A stretch of DNA of 64,000 nucleotides. It comes from Myrica gale (Eukaryota; Streptophyta; Magnoliopsida; Fagales; Myricaceae). Both the position numbers and the translations under genes were made by a program. Within the stretch, counting starts at the first letter, position 1, and each line of letters begins with the position of its first letter. The notes under the pieces were generated by a model. The model was given only the letters and a program-made list of their open reading frames with translations, did no database searches and was not told the origin of the DNA. The stretch covers positions 19,917,224 to 19,981,223 of the forward strand of contig OZ005599.1 of NCBI GenBank assembly GCA_963930655.1, written 5' to 3'. Shown one piece after another: positions 30,746 to 42,184 of this stretch.

Positions 30746-31990
30746 GATTTTGGGTTCTTCAATCACTACTTTGCTTGCCAACTAATGTATTCAATGATCA
30801 GAACATGTATCTCTTATCATGAAGACATCCTTTGTCAAATGCACTTTTGAAATTCAAACACCTTAAACATTTATCAGAGACAACTCAAATAGACCTGCAA
30901 ATTAAAAACAAACAACCATTAGCTTAAGTGTCAAAACATAGAGGCATAGTATCAAAGAGTTAATTAAGCTATTTTTTTATGCTTAGAGCAAAGAGCCAAA
31001 GAATTCAAAAAATCTCTTACTCACGCTGCTTGATTGAAAAACCTTTTAAATCAAGATCAGGAGAAAAATTTTCAGATTTGACTAAATGATATCAGGCTTC
31101 CTGAACCTCCTAAGTTCAATAATGTTCTCCAGGACATAGAAAAGTGAAACTCCCAATTAAACAAAGAGTGGAAAGCCGATCACAAGCACCAAGAAAGCAA
31201 ATATGGCTCCTTGCAGTAATCTGGTGAGAAAATATAAGAGATCTAATCCTATCCATATCAAATCCGACTGGTCCAAAAGGATTTAAGGATTGTAGAACCC
31301 AAAAAGCCAAGTACCACTATTTAGGAAAACAGATTTATATCTATGTATAGGCCCTCCGAGGAAAAAGTACCCTCACATTACCGGGGTACAAAACAGACTG
31401 TTCTTTTGAAGTCCCATTAGCAAGTTGCCAATTTGCCCCCATAGATTTGAATCCATCTTTTGGGTCAAAATTTATCGACTAAAGAGCATATTGAAACTCA
31501 GAAAGAATAATAAGCGCTAAAGCTACTTAAGGTGAACCAAGCACGATTGCGTCCAGTAAATTTACAATGAAGCAAAAAAATGATTGATCCAAGGAGATAA
31601 GAGAGCCCTATATTAAATGCATATCAAAACGAAGATTTAGCAATATGATAGATCTCCTCCAACGTTCAAGTCCTTGCATTGAAATCTAAACAATGAAGAA
31701 AATGACACTTTCTCTAACCCACTCATTGAAGTGGAACTCCCGGATCTGGGGTAAAGACCAATGCGAAGCCACATTTTGCATTTCAAAAGCTCTATCAGGT
31801 TATAAAATCCACTCTATTCTCAAACAAGAATAGATAATGAATTACATTGAACAATCAAATTCGGATGATTCGGCATCAAAACCACAAAACCAAAGGCACC
31901 CAGAAATGCCAATTGAACCGAATCCAGAAAATTCTGACCAAAACCCACAACACAAGTTCGAAGAGACAACAATAGGTGCAAGAAGCTCAC

Positions 31991-32165
31991 CGTGTCTGAG
32001 TCGAACAACGACGTGGATCAGATCCCGGTACGTAAAGGAGACCTGTAACCGTAAAAGAGATCCGAGTCAATTGAGGCTGTGCTAAGGCTACTTCTGTAAG
32101 AGGGAAATAAGCGGGGCAGAAAAAGAAAGAAAGAGACAGCAAGAGAAATATATCATCAGATCTAT
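31991..32165 (-). promoter_or_regulatory. Probable 5' untranslated exon of the PMT3-like gene
   Basis: Reading minus, an exon-like stretch ends at 31991 with CACG followed by GTGAGC, a strong donor. A likely acceptor (TACATTAG) ends at 30782, about 36 nt upstream of the ATG. That would leave a roughly 1.2-kb leader intron, common in this family. No ORF here is convincing. The transcription start is not fixed. Confidence 0.45.
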
Positions 32166-32344
32166 AGAGCGACGTGAGTTGATACTCGGAGCGCGTATGA
32201 CTTCGTGGGTCCGTTCACCACTTGCGTCAAGCTCGTTCAGATCGACCGACATCATAGACTCCCCCTCAATAATTTTAATGCAAATTGACTTCAGTATGAA
32301 CGCGCGTGATTCTATTGCTTATTGTGGAGGTAAATAATTTCATC

Positions 32345-32490
32345 TTCGCTTTCAGAAAATTTTAAGAATTTTAAAAGTAGTGTGAATATTTAAGTAATAT
32401 TTAAATTTTATTGGCATGATGGTAAAAGTTGTTAAGTTGTATTGTTGTGTGTAAAAAAGGTAATGCTGGAATGTATTGATATGTGTGTAG
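32345..32490 (+). repeat. Dispersed repeat, left copy (partner at 41,350-41,505)
   Basis: Shares 'attttaagaattttaaa', 'gtgaatatttaagt' and the run 'ttgatatgtgtgtag' in the same order with the copy right of the viral insertion. Direct orientation. Confidence 0.7.
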
Positions 32491-32499
32491 TTATTAACT

Positions 32500-32730
32500 G
32501 TTTGGTTGAGTCATTGAGTTTTCTTTGTTTGACGAAATGGTTCTTCCGTTAGTCTCTGTCTATATGCTTAACGGATTTGAAGTGGTCGACCGGAAATATG
32601 TGTTGATAGTAAGCGGTCGATCGGTACAAATTTGCTGACGTGTTAGAGAGATCCGTTAAGCATATGGACGACAGACTGACGGAATGATCATTTTGTCAAA
32701 CAAAGAAAATCCAAGGACTAAAAATTTGAA
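32500..32730. mobile_element. Foldback MITE, about 230 bp
   Basis: Inverted arms share 'ttttctttgtttgac', 'ttccgt.agtct' and 'atatgcttaacggat'. Short non-coding centre. No clean target duplication read. Confidence 0.65.
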
Positions 32731-33085
32731 GTTTGAAAGTAAAGTACCCATTTACTAAAGAGATATAAACCCAAGGACCAAAATGTCATATTCCCTAATA
32801 AAAACCATAAAATATGAATATTTAGGGTGATTGACTTTGCTGGATTGGGACCACAAACGATTTTTTTTCCTCCAATTGGAGTTTCAAATTTTTAATTGAT
32901 TTTCTTGCTGGTCTATAATTTGTTTATAGAATTTTACAACTCTAACAAATGAGAACATTAAAATTCAGAAAACAGTAAATGGCCAAATAATATAACATTT
33001 TTGGTAAATATTAAACCCAATAAATTTGATTATGATCAATAAATAACAAATTTGACACGCCTTTTTGTTAATAATATAAGAGAAA

Positions 33086-33345
33086 TTTACTCTCCCATAA
33101 ATTTATATTAAAATGTAAAAAAATCAAAACTACTAAAATCACAATATTTAATCTCAAAACTATCAAAATTCACTGATCATCGTCTTTATTACAAAGATTT
33201 AACAGTCAATATCGTGTCACGTAGCTTATTTCTACATATATTTCTAACTGTCGAATCATATGATACAGTGAAGATTAATGCATTTTGATAGTTTTAGAAT
33301 TAAATATGACGAGTTTTGTTGTTTTAACTTTTTTTTATTAAGGTA
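33086..33345. mobile_element. Foldback MITE, about 260 bp
   Basis: The left arm has 'tctcaaaactatcaaaattca' and the right arm its inverse, with shared 'atatttaat' and 'aaaac' runs outward. No coding content. Confidence 0.55.
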
Positions 33346-33857
33346 GAAAAAATACGATTAAGAAATGATATTGGTACGTGACGACGGTTACGATGAAGCT
33401 TACCCTTGTTGACTTTGTCACAACATTGTTGGAAGCCATATTATTTGAAATTTGTTGACTAGGGGGAGGGGGGCTCCCTTGACCCTTCCCTCCGTTTCTT
33501 GATAGATCAGTTGGTCTCAGCTCCCATTCTCGTACCGAAGGAAAAATATGATGCATTTACAAAAAAAAATTGAAAAGAAAAAACGATAGTTGGGGTAGGA
33601 TCTATATATACAAATACATCATTCGTTAACTGTTTCACCCTTACTTTTACTATTTTAATTCCCTCTGAAAATATTTTTCTACCGTGATTCCTCTATTCGT
33701 TCTATTTAGGTTACATATACAGTTTTTCGCTATAATCTATTGCAAACGTTGGAATTCACCTGAATAGCCGTTGGATTAGCCGTGAAAAAGGCCGGACCCG
33801 GTTGGTGCGACCCGTTTGAAATAGCTTATTGTGAAAACGTACTGTGATTTAAACAGG

Positions 33858-35465
33858 ATGTTTAGACGATCGAACAGTATAAGTATTGTTGCAAGTGGAA
33901 GTTCTAATAGTAATAGTAAGGAAAATAGTATTGCAATTGACAATACCTTATCATTTGCATCCAATATCAACGCTAATCAATATCACATTTCATTAGGCAT
34001 CAATAAACCATTAAATAATTGGGTAATACCTAAAGTAAAAGACTCTCAATTATATAAAAAATAAACCTTTGCTTTTAATGCAGATTATGCTATTAAAACA
34101 ATAGAACAATTAATACCAATCGGTAAAGAATATGAAACAATTCATTTAATAAAAACAGACATGATACGTAAACATATTAATCAAGGTTTTAAATACATGC
34201 ACATGGGTTTGGTTCAAGTTGCTGCTACTCCTTTAATTCGTCAAGGTTTAAATACTTCTGTATTATTATGTTTAATAGATGGTAGACATAATCAATTTTC
34301 TAATTCTTTGCTTGGAATTGTTGAATCCTCTTTACAGCAAGGTCCTATATATTTTAATTGCTATCTCTGTTTTCCCTTATCTTTGTCTGATCCTACTATT
34401 TTACATTCTTTAATATTAAATATTAAAGTCATGGGTCAGGATATGATGCAAGGTGCTCAATATCTTGCTATCGTATACCGACTTCATTATAAGTTAATGA
34501 AGACAACTTTGGATCCTAGATCTAAGGTTAGTCCTCATTCTGGCGAAACATTGTTTTTAACCACTAGTAATGAACATTCGAATATTACTATACCTAAAAT
34601 GATTAAATGGGATAATGTTGTTCTACCCGATAATTGGAAATTACCTTTAATTGTTCCTCCTCCTAAACAAGAAAATAAAGAAATTGAATATTTTACCCAA
34701 CATGATGATGGGTCTGTTACTTTATCTTTTCAAAATAGATCTAATAGATTTTCTACTAGCTCTAGTCTTACACCATCTTCAAGTTCAAGAAATTTAAATT
34801 TTAAATCTGCTTTAAATTCTTTCAGAACTAGTACTTCTTCAATATCTCCATACATACATACGTATGTACATCAAAATATTCCTCATATTCCTGTTGGTAT
34901 AAAATCATCTGATAATTCTGTACAAAATCCAGTTTATGAAAATGAACAAGTTTTTAAAACTTCTCCTACACAATCTGAAATTATGTCATTACAACGTTCT
35001 CGTTCTATAAATATGTTACAGTCTGAATTTTCTATTAACAAAGACGCACTTCGTAAAGATTTTGATTCTATTTTTAATATTAAGAAAAAACTTTGGTTTT
35101 TGAAAAATTATGACGAGATTGAACAAGTTTTTAATCGTTCTACTTATTATGATCATTTGAACAAAGTTCAACAAAATATTCCTTTCTTTTCTTGGTTTGA
35201 TGATAATATTTTCAATTTAAATTCTACTTTAAATGTTCTTACAAAAAATCCTCCTTGGTTAACTACAGATAGTAAACAAGTTTATGAATTTTATCCTCCC
35301 AGAACTACTATTAGTATTAATAATCAATCTAAACAGTATTTTGCTTCTCCTTATAAAGTCAATGCAATGAATAATACTGATAAAAACTTTGATAATATCA
35401 TTCAACAGAATAATTACACAAATGCTTATTTACAACAAATTGGTATGCATTTAACCAACATTTAA
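33858..35465 (+). pseudogene. Viral movement-protein region (30K superfamily), broken
   Basis: The frame opens at an ATG at 33858, is cut by TAA at 34062, and continues in the same frame through 34161-35465. The segment after the stop carries the pattern of caulimovirid 30K movement proteins, including a conserved LLCLIDGRH-type core followed by beta-strand-like hydrophobic runs. A long Ser/Asn-rich tail (about 34,730-35,460) links to the coat region. In live relatives this protein moves virions between cells through plasmodesmata. A frame change follows 35465. Assignment rests on position and motif, not on a search. Confidence 0.72.
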
Positions 35466-35515
35466 CATATATTAAGCCTGGTAACCCCTCAAAAATCGAA
35501 TCTGCAAAACAACCA

Positions 35516-37236
35516 ATGTTTATTCCTTATGCTTTACCCAAAATGTCTCCCATGAAACCTGTTGATTCAAACACCGAAAAATTAGATAAAATAAATGAAA
35601 TGCTCGCAAAATTATCTTTGATTGATAATAATAAAAAACCCTCATCATCTAAAATACAAGTGTTAAATCAATCAAACTCTTCTTCAATATCAGACGACTC
35701 TTCCGATGATGATCAAGAATCTGTTGAAACTCAAGATATTAATGATCTAGAAAAATAATTTCAAGAAGATTTAAATATCAATAAAATACATCATACTAAG
35801 AAGAATAATAATAATAAATATTATAATTTAAATCAACGAAATTATTATCCAAGACCTACTCCTCCAGATTTACAATATGAAGAAAGACATTTAACAAATA
35901 CTTCTGTTTTTTCTGCTGATAATTTATATGAATGGAATATTGATGGAATTGCTGAATATGAAATTCTTAATATCATGAATGAAATGGCCATGTATGCAAA
36001 TGTACTACGTAATAGTCACAAAACCGAACAAGAAGCTGCTAATTGTTTATTTTCTGGATTTACTGGTCAACTAAAAAATTGGTGGGATAAATATCTTACA
36101 GAAGAAGCACGAACTGCCGTAACAAATGCTGTTAAAAAAGATGAGAATAATAATATTATTTATGAAAATAACCAAACTATTCCAGATGCTGTAAATACTT
36201 TGCTTTATACTATTACAAGAAATTTTGTTGGTTCTCCTGATGTTTATCGTGAAAGGGCTTCTGATTTTCTTTTAAATTTAAAATGTCCAACTATGGCTGA
36301 TTTTCGCTGGTATAAAGATGTATTTTTGTCTAAATTTTTATTACGGACTGATTGCAATCAAGCCTATTGGAAAGAAAAACTTATTGCTGGCTTACCATAT
36401 TATTTTGCTCAAAAAGTTCATATTAATTTAGCCAATGAAGAAGGTGTTATTTTGTATGATTCTTATACTTATGGTGAAATAATTAGTATTATCAATCGTA
36501 CTGGTTTACTTATTTGTAATGATATCAAGTTAAAGAAAACAATAGAATTAGAAAGAAAACATACTCATAGAGAATTAGGTCATTTCTGTGAACAATATGG
36601 TTACTCCATTCCGATTGCTCATTCTAAAAGAAGAAAACATAATAAATATTATAAATCGAAAAAGTCAAAATATAACAAGTATAACAAATGGTTTAACAAA
36701 TCTAAATATTCTTCTAAACCTAAACCATCTTCTAAACCATTTAAGAAATTTAAAAAACAAAAAGATAGAAAAAATGTTGTTTGTTGGAAATGTGGAAAAA
36801 CTGGACACTTCGCTAATAAATGTTATGTCAGAAAGAAAATCGAACAATTAGAAATTCCCGAGGATATAAAAAATAAACTGTTTAAAATATTTTTAAATGA
36901 TCAATCACCTACTCCACTTTCTTCTTCTTCCTCTTCTTCTTTAAAAGATAATTATTCTTCCGAAAATGATGAAGTCCAATTATGTAATTGTTTAGATTTA
37001 ATTGTACTTGTAAAAAAGTTTTTGTTTTAACAAAGTCTGATCAACTTTTATTAGAAGCTATCACTCAAATACAAGATAAAGAAATACAGCATGAGTTTCT
37101 CGTAAAAATGAAAAATATGAAAATACAATCCTCTTCATCTTTTTTTTCGAATAAACAACCCAAAGTTCATTATGATTATAGTAAAATATTAGCTAGATTT
37201 AATAATTCAAACAAACCTGCTACAATACAAGATTGA
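35516..37236 (+). pseudogene. Viral coat-protein region with zinc knuckle, broken
   Basis: The frame from 35516 is acidic and Ser/Asp-rich, then stops at 35756 (TAA). It continues in the same frame to 37030, with a coat-like segment from 35975 containing GFTGQLKNWWDKYL. A strongly Lys-rich stretch follows, then the zinc knuckle CWKCGKTGHFANKC (C-X2-C-X4-H-X4-C) at about 36,782-36,823. A frame change near 36,990-37,030 passes to the next reading frame, which stops with TGA at 37234. The knuckle and basic region would bind the viral nucleic acid. Confidence 0.8.
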
Positions 37237-37275
37237 CAAAAAGAAATACAAATTCTTAAGCAATAAATAAAACAG

Positions 37276-38202
37276 TTGCAAAACTCTCAGATAAGTTTAA
37301 CAAATATCACCGATCATTTATTAATAGAAATTTATCTTTTAAAAACTCAAAAAGATGATAATAACAAACTAACAATAGCAGATATACCCTCCTCTTCTGA
37401 ACCTCCTGAAATAGATACGCACATACAGTCTACCGAAGCTTTCTTACAAATAATACATAAAATTATTTTTCAAAAATGGTATTCTGAAGTTACTATTCGT
37501 ATTAAAGATTTGTCCTTTACTGTTGTTGCTTTAATTGATTCTAGTGCTGATTTAAATTGTATTCAAGAAGGATTAATTGATTCCAAATATTTTGAAAAAT
37601 CAACTGAACGTTTATCTCAAGCTGATGGAAAGAAAATGACAATAAATTATAAAATTCCAAATGTTCATATTTGCAATAATGGTTTTTGCTTTCAAACTAC
37701 TTTTGTTATGGTTAAAAATTTAACTTCTAAAGTTATTTTAGGTAATCCTTTTTTATCTTTATTATATCCTTTTATGGTTACTGAACAAGGGATAACTTCT
37801 CGTGTGCTTGGTCATGAAGTTACTTTTAATTTCTATTATCCTCCTTTTTCTAGAGATATTCAAGTTTTGAAAAACATTTCGATATCAAAAGAAATTAATA
37901 TTTTAAATAAAACAAAAGTTCTTCGTAAACAACAACAGTTACAATTTTTACAGAAAGAAATTATGTATAAACAATTCGATGAACAGATTAATAATGAACA
38001 GTTACAACAAGCCATTAAAAAATATCAACAAATATTAGAAGATACTATTTGCTCATCTGTTCCTAATGCTTTTTGGAATAGAAAACAACATATCATTACT
38101 CTTCCTTATGAATCTGATTTTTCTGAGAAAAATATCCCTACCAAAGCTCGACCCATACAGATGAATCATGAATATTTAGAAATTTGTAAAAAAGAAATAT
38201 AA
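37276..38202 (+). pseudogene. Viral aspartic protease region, active site altered
   Basis: The frame continues from the coat region past stops at 37234 and 37264. Around 37,530-37,570 the hydrophobic-Asp motif reads ALIDSSAD where family members have D-T/S-G-A, so the catalytic Gly is replaced. Retropepsin-like flap sequence follows. The downstream 38,040-38,200 part leads into the RT with no spacer. The segment ends with TAA at 38200, again in frame with the RT. Confidence 0.75.
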
Positions 38203-38970
38203 TCTTTAATTGATAAAAAATTAATTCGCCCTTCTAAGTCTCCTTGAAGTTGTGCTGCTTTTTATGTAATGAATGCTGCAGAAAAGGAACGTGGTGTCCC
38301 TCGACTTGTTATTAACTATAAACCCTTAAATAAAGTTTTAAGATGGATAAGATATCCAATCCCTAATAAAAAAGATTTGCTTAACAGATTGCATGATGCT
38401 TGTGTTTTTTCTAAATTTGATATGAAGTCTGGCTATTACCAAATACAAATTGCTGAACAAGATCGATATAAAACTGCTTTTACAGTTCCTTTCGGTCATT
38501 TTGAATGGAATTTTATGCCTTTTGGTTTGAAAAATGCCCCTTCTGAATTTCAAAACATTATGAATGATATATTTAATCCCTATTCTTCTTTTGCTTTAGT
38601 TTATATTGATGATGTTTTAATCTTTTCTAAATCAATAAAACAACATTGGTATCATTTGAATAAATTTCAAAAGATCATTGAACAAAATGGTTTAGTTGTA
38701 TCTGCTCCTAAAATAAAATTATTTCAGTCAAAAATAAGAATTTTAGGTCATACCATATATCAAGGTACTATTACACCAATATCACGCGCTATTGAATTTG
38801 CCGATAAATTTCCTGACAAAATAACTGATAAACAACAATTACAAAGATTTCTTGGTAGTTTAAATTATATTGGTGAATTTTATAAAGATTTAAGAAAAAT
38901 ATGCAAACCTTTGTTTGATAGACTAAAGAAAAAACATTCCCCTTGGACTGATCAACACAGAAATAATTAA
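38203..38970 (+). pseudogene. Viral reverse transcriptase region, broken
   Basis: After an in-frame TGA at 38245 the frame shows the classic RT series: RLVINYKPLNK, FSKFDMKSGYYQI, FGHFEWNFMPFGLKNAPSEF and the catalytic YIDDVLIF (about 38,600-38,625), then LGHTIYQG and RFLGSLNYIGEFYKDL in the thumb/connection. In live relatives it copies the pregenomic RNA into DNA. The frame ends at 38970, where a frame change separates it from the RNase H. Confidence 0.93.
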
Positions 38971-39437
38971 GCAAATAAAGAAACATGTAAATCATTTGCC
39001 TTGTCTTGGAATAGCATCACCTCATGCATTTAAAATTGTAGAAACAGATGCATCTAATATAGGTTATGGTGGCATATTAAAACAACGTATGCATCTTGAT
39101 GATAATGAACAAATAGTACGATATCATTCTCATGCATGGAATATCACGCAGCAAAAGTATAGTACTGTAAAGCAAGAAGTTCTGGCAATAGTACTTTGTG
39201 TTTCTAAATTTCAAGACGATTTATTAAATCAAGCTTTTTTTAATTCGTGTCAATTGTCATTCTGCCAAAGATATTTTGATGAAAGATGTTAGAAATCTTG
39301 CTTCTAAACATTTGTTTGCCCGATGACAAGGTATTTTATCTGTTTTTGATTTTGATATTGAATATATAAAAGGTTCTCAAAATTATGTTCCTGATTTTCT
39401 AACTCGTGAATTTTTACAGGGTAAAATAAAAAAATGA
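38971..39437 (+). pseudogene. Viral RNase H region and polyprotein C-terminus, broken
   Basis: KIVETDASNIGYGG (about 39,030-39,070) carries the first RNase H Asp. YSTVKQEVLAIV supplies the Glu-bearing helix. A frame change near 39,245 and a TGA at 39324 precede the C-terminal DFLTREFLQ motif typical of caulimovirid polyproteins. The stop TGA is at 39435-39437 and overlaps the next ORF start. Confidence 0.88.
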
Positions 39438-40766
39438 GTAACAAATCTTCCTCTGAGCAATCCTCTAATTTTCCTCCTTTGCCTCCTTTTGTTTATCGTG
39501 GTAATACTCGTCCACCTGGTCCTCGTCCTCCTGGTCCACGGCCTGGTGCCGTTCCAATTCAAAATCAATTTACTATTTTAGGCCCAATACCTCATATTCC
39601 TCCAATATCAAGTCCTTTAGCTTCTGAGCCTCCTCCAATGACTGTCACCTTTAGTCAAAAGGTTTCTTCTTCAATATCATCTACCCCTGTTACTCCAATA
39701 TCACCTCCTTTACCTGATGTTAACCCTTTAATGCCTAAATCATATATCAGATTAGTGTGTTTCGTGGAAAGCCCATATGACAATGAGTGTGACCCATACA
39801 AAGTTGCTGCAAAAATATTACCTCCAGAATGAAACTATGTTCCAAAGCATCCTTTATTTACTCAAGCTTTTTATCAACATGTTTTAAAGGATACAAAGTC
39901 TGTTGAATTTGAAACCACTCCCTGCAAATTTGACTCTTCAAGAGTTGGTTTTTCTAAATTCACAATACGCAGGATAATATCACAAAAAGAGTAGGGTTCA
40001 CCTTGGACTCTACGTTCTCTTTCTGAATCTTTTAACAATATCAAAACAATTTCATATTATGATTACATTGACGCATGGACATACACTTTATTTTTTGAAA
40101 ATAATAACCATCGTCATACTTGGTTTATACGTTTTAAAGGATTTCATGGTACTGAACCGATACCCCATTGGTTTCTCCAGTGGTGGGACCGATTCGGTCC
40201 AGATAAAAAACTTTTTCCTGAAAGTCTCAAGAAAGCATATGATCAATGGGCTGTCAACCCTCATGATACACCTTCCCTAGACAGATATCCAGCCATGAAA
40301 AACCCTCCGTTCAAAAATATACCTGTCCTTCTCCGTTTCTATATACAGTTTAACCTTGTCCCTTGGATTTTCTGTTGGAAGTTTGTTTTTTCCCAAAAAG
40401 ACCATGTCAAAATATTGGCCCAGAAATTTTTCATTAAATGGTGGAACGTTTACACCACCAATAATATCATTAATTCCATTGTCAAAACCCAAAACCCAAA
40501 TATCAAACCATCCTCAATTCCTTGCTCAGAGAAGTCAATTATAGGCTAAACTTGCTGCTGCCCAGAATAAAGATGATTATAAAAATCAATTGCTCGAAGT
40601 TCTATCCCAACTGTCACAAGAAGATGAAAATAAGGCCACCTCGGCATCCAGTTCTGCTCTCTGTCCAATACCACCATATCAAGATGCTCAAGACCCTTTT
40701 GATAGATATGAAGTTCATTTATCCGATGAAGAAATAAATGCTATAAATCAACAGTTCCTTTGGTGA
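39434..40766 (+). pseudogene. Second viral ORF, unknown function, broken
   Basis: The ATG at 39434 overlaps the polyprotein stop. The N-terminus is Pro/Ser-rich (PPGPRPPGPRPG). After TGA at 39830 and a later TAG near 39,992, the frame holds a Trp-rich domain (HTWFIRFKGF, PHWFLQWWDRFGP, IKWWNVY; about 40,050-40,460). A frame change near 40,480-40,500 and a TAG at 40542 lead to a Gln/Glu-rich tail ending at 40764-40766. I do not know a function. Its position and size (about 440 codons) match the uncharacterised second ORF of endogenous florendovirus-type sequences as I remember them. Confidence 0.65.
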
Positions 40767-41032
40767 TGCAAGCATGACGTCAATATCAATAATGTCAGAG
40801 ATGTAATTTTTCAAGCTATCAATGATAAATATCTGAATATCAAGGTCAAGATAGTCTTTTCAAGATGAAGATTATTGTTCTGCCGACAGTCGCAGACAAA
40901 GCACTGTTCAAGATACTATTGCTTTACCTGTTCATCTACTGTTCCCGACAGGTACTGTTTTACTTTCCAAAAATACCCTTCCTATTCAAAAATATCGGAG
41001 GACATTTCTCGTCCTTATATATATATATATAC
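40767..41032 (+). promoter_or_regulatory. Promoter-like non-coding segment of the endogenous caulimovirid
   Basis: Downstream of the last ORF, where caulimovirids keep their pregenomic promoter, lie TGACGTCA (40775-40782, an as-1/CRE-type bZIP site) and TCTGCCGACAGT (40879-40890). The 12 bases of the latter match, from memory, a stretch of the CaMV 35S upstream region, with GAAGAT just before in both. A TA-rich tract at 41,015-41,032 could serve as TATA or be the insertion junction. Confidence 0.5.
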
Positions 41033-41349
41033 ACACACTCTGTTGCAAAGCTCTTGCAATGAGCTAAATGGTCTAAATTAGAATCTTTGACTATAAGAAT
41101 TGGAGAAGATGGTCCCACTCACAAAGGAAGTACATCTCATAGGACACCGAATATAGCTAGCTACCAGTGTCTCAGTTTAACAGTTTAATGTTTGAGAGTA
41201 GAGATTTTGGGTATTGGGATTTGAGGAATATTATAAAGTAAAGATATGTTATGGGAGTTGATGAAAAAGTGAAGAGAGAAGATTTTTAATAAATATTATA
41301 ATAATAATAAATTATATATGCTGGGTTCTTACCGTCCTAGCCTTGTACC

Positions 41350-41505
41350 TACTGATCTTCGTTTTGAAAAAATTTTAAGAATTTTAAATAGAGTGAATAT
41401 TTAAGTGATATTTGAGCTTTATTGACATATGTCTAAAAATTATTGAGTTATATTGATATTTGTAAAAAATGTAATGTCGAGTTGTATTGATATGTGTGTA
41501 GGAGT
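41350..41505 (+). repeat. Dispersed repeat, right copy (partner at 32,345-32,490)
   Basis: Same ordered blocks as the left copy, ending ttgtattgatatgtgtgtag. Direct orientation, just right of the viral insertion. Confidence 0.7.
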
Positions 41506-41805
41506 AATGTTATGATTGTAAGTTTAGAAAGCTGTATTCAAATTCTAAATTTCTTATTTGTTTGGAATGGGCATTTGACTTTCATGTGTGTTGAATTAGG
41601 GTGAATTCTGATCAATGAAAAAGTCTCATCTTGTTGATTTATTAATTATGTCAAAGAAATAATATGGCTACAATTTTTTCTCCCAAAAAAATTTTTTATT
41701 ATCCAAATTAGATTTTTAACGCTAAAAACACCTTCAATCTCTACTATAAAAATTGTAGTTAATCATTTGTTTTGAATTCTGCAACAAAACAACACAAAAA
41801 TAAAG

Positions 41806-42056
41806 TCCCAACGTATTAGGCATTTGGGCCCAAACCCTGAGATAAAAACAATTTTTTTGTAAGTGTTGATCTTGGATCATATTCCAAAGGCCCAGTTTTA
41901 ACCGATCCTAAAGTGAAATGACGATGAGTAGCGGGAGGCAGCTTCACAAATTGTCAACCCTCGTGGTGGGCTGTGGACCGTGGTTGCACTATCGGTAAAG
42001 ACTTAGAAGCCAAGTCCAACGCATTAGGGATTTGGGCCCAAACCCTGAGATAGACC
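41806..42056 (+). repeat. Direct repeat pair, 'catttgggcccaaaccctga' blocks
   Basis: A 42-45-bp block at 41,806-41,850 recurs at 42,014-42,056 with few changes (gtcc.aacg.attagg.atttgggcccaaaccctgagata). Confidence 0.75.
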
Positions 42057-42184
42057 AGTTCGCCATTTTCGTTTAGGTTCGACCTTCCTTTAAGTTGGGG
42101 GGACCCTCGGAAGAGTCCTGTCGGCGACAAAGATAATCATCTACTTTGTACAACTATGCCATGGTATGACGTCATCGAATGTCT

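Larger units (their letters stand above)
33831..41032 (+). mobile_element. Endogenous caulimovirid (plant pararetrovirus) insertion, decayed
   Basis: A plus-strand block of about 7.2 kb encodes, in order, movement protein, coat-like region with zinc knuckle, aspartic protease, reverse transcriptase and RNase H as one broken polyprotein. It is followed by a second ORF whose ATG overlaps the polyprotein stop (ATGA at 39434-39437). No integrase and no flanking LTRs were found. The presence of a movement protein separates it from Ty3/gypsy elements. The one-polyprotein-plus-one-ORF layout fits my memory of endogenous florendoviruses; petuvirus-like is the alternative. At least ten stops or frameshifts make it inactive. 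The left edge is uncertain (33.56-33.85 kb). The right edge may be the TA repeat at 41,015-41,032. Confidence 0.88.

Noticed and set aside
31820-32085. Overlapping ORFs on both strands near the PMT3 leader
   Set aside because: No domain; they cross the probable 5' UTR donor site and intron of the PMT3-like gene.
33560-41100. LTR retrotransposon explanation for the RT-bearing block
   Set aside because: No LTR pair, no integrase, and a movement protein upstream; a pararetrovirus fits better.
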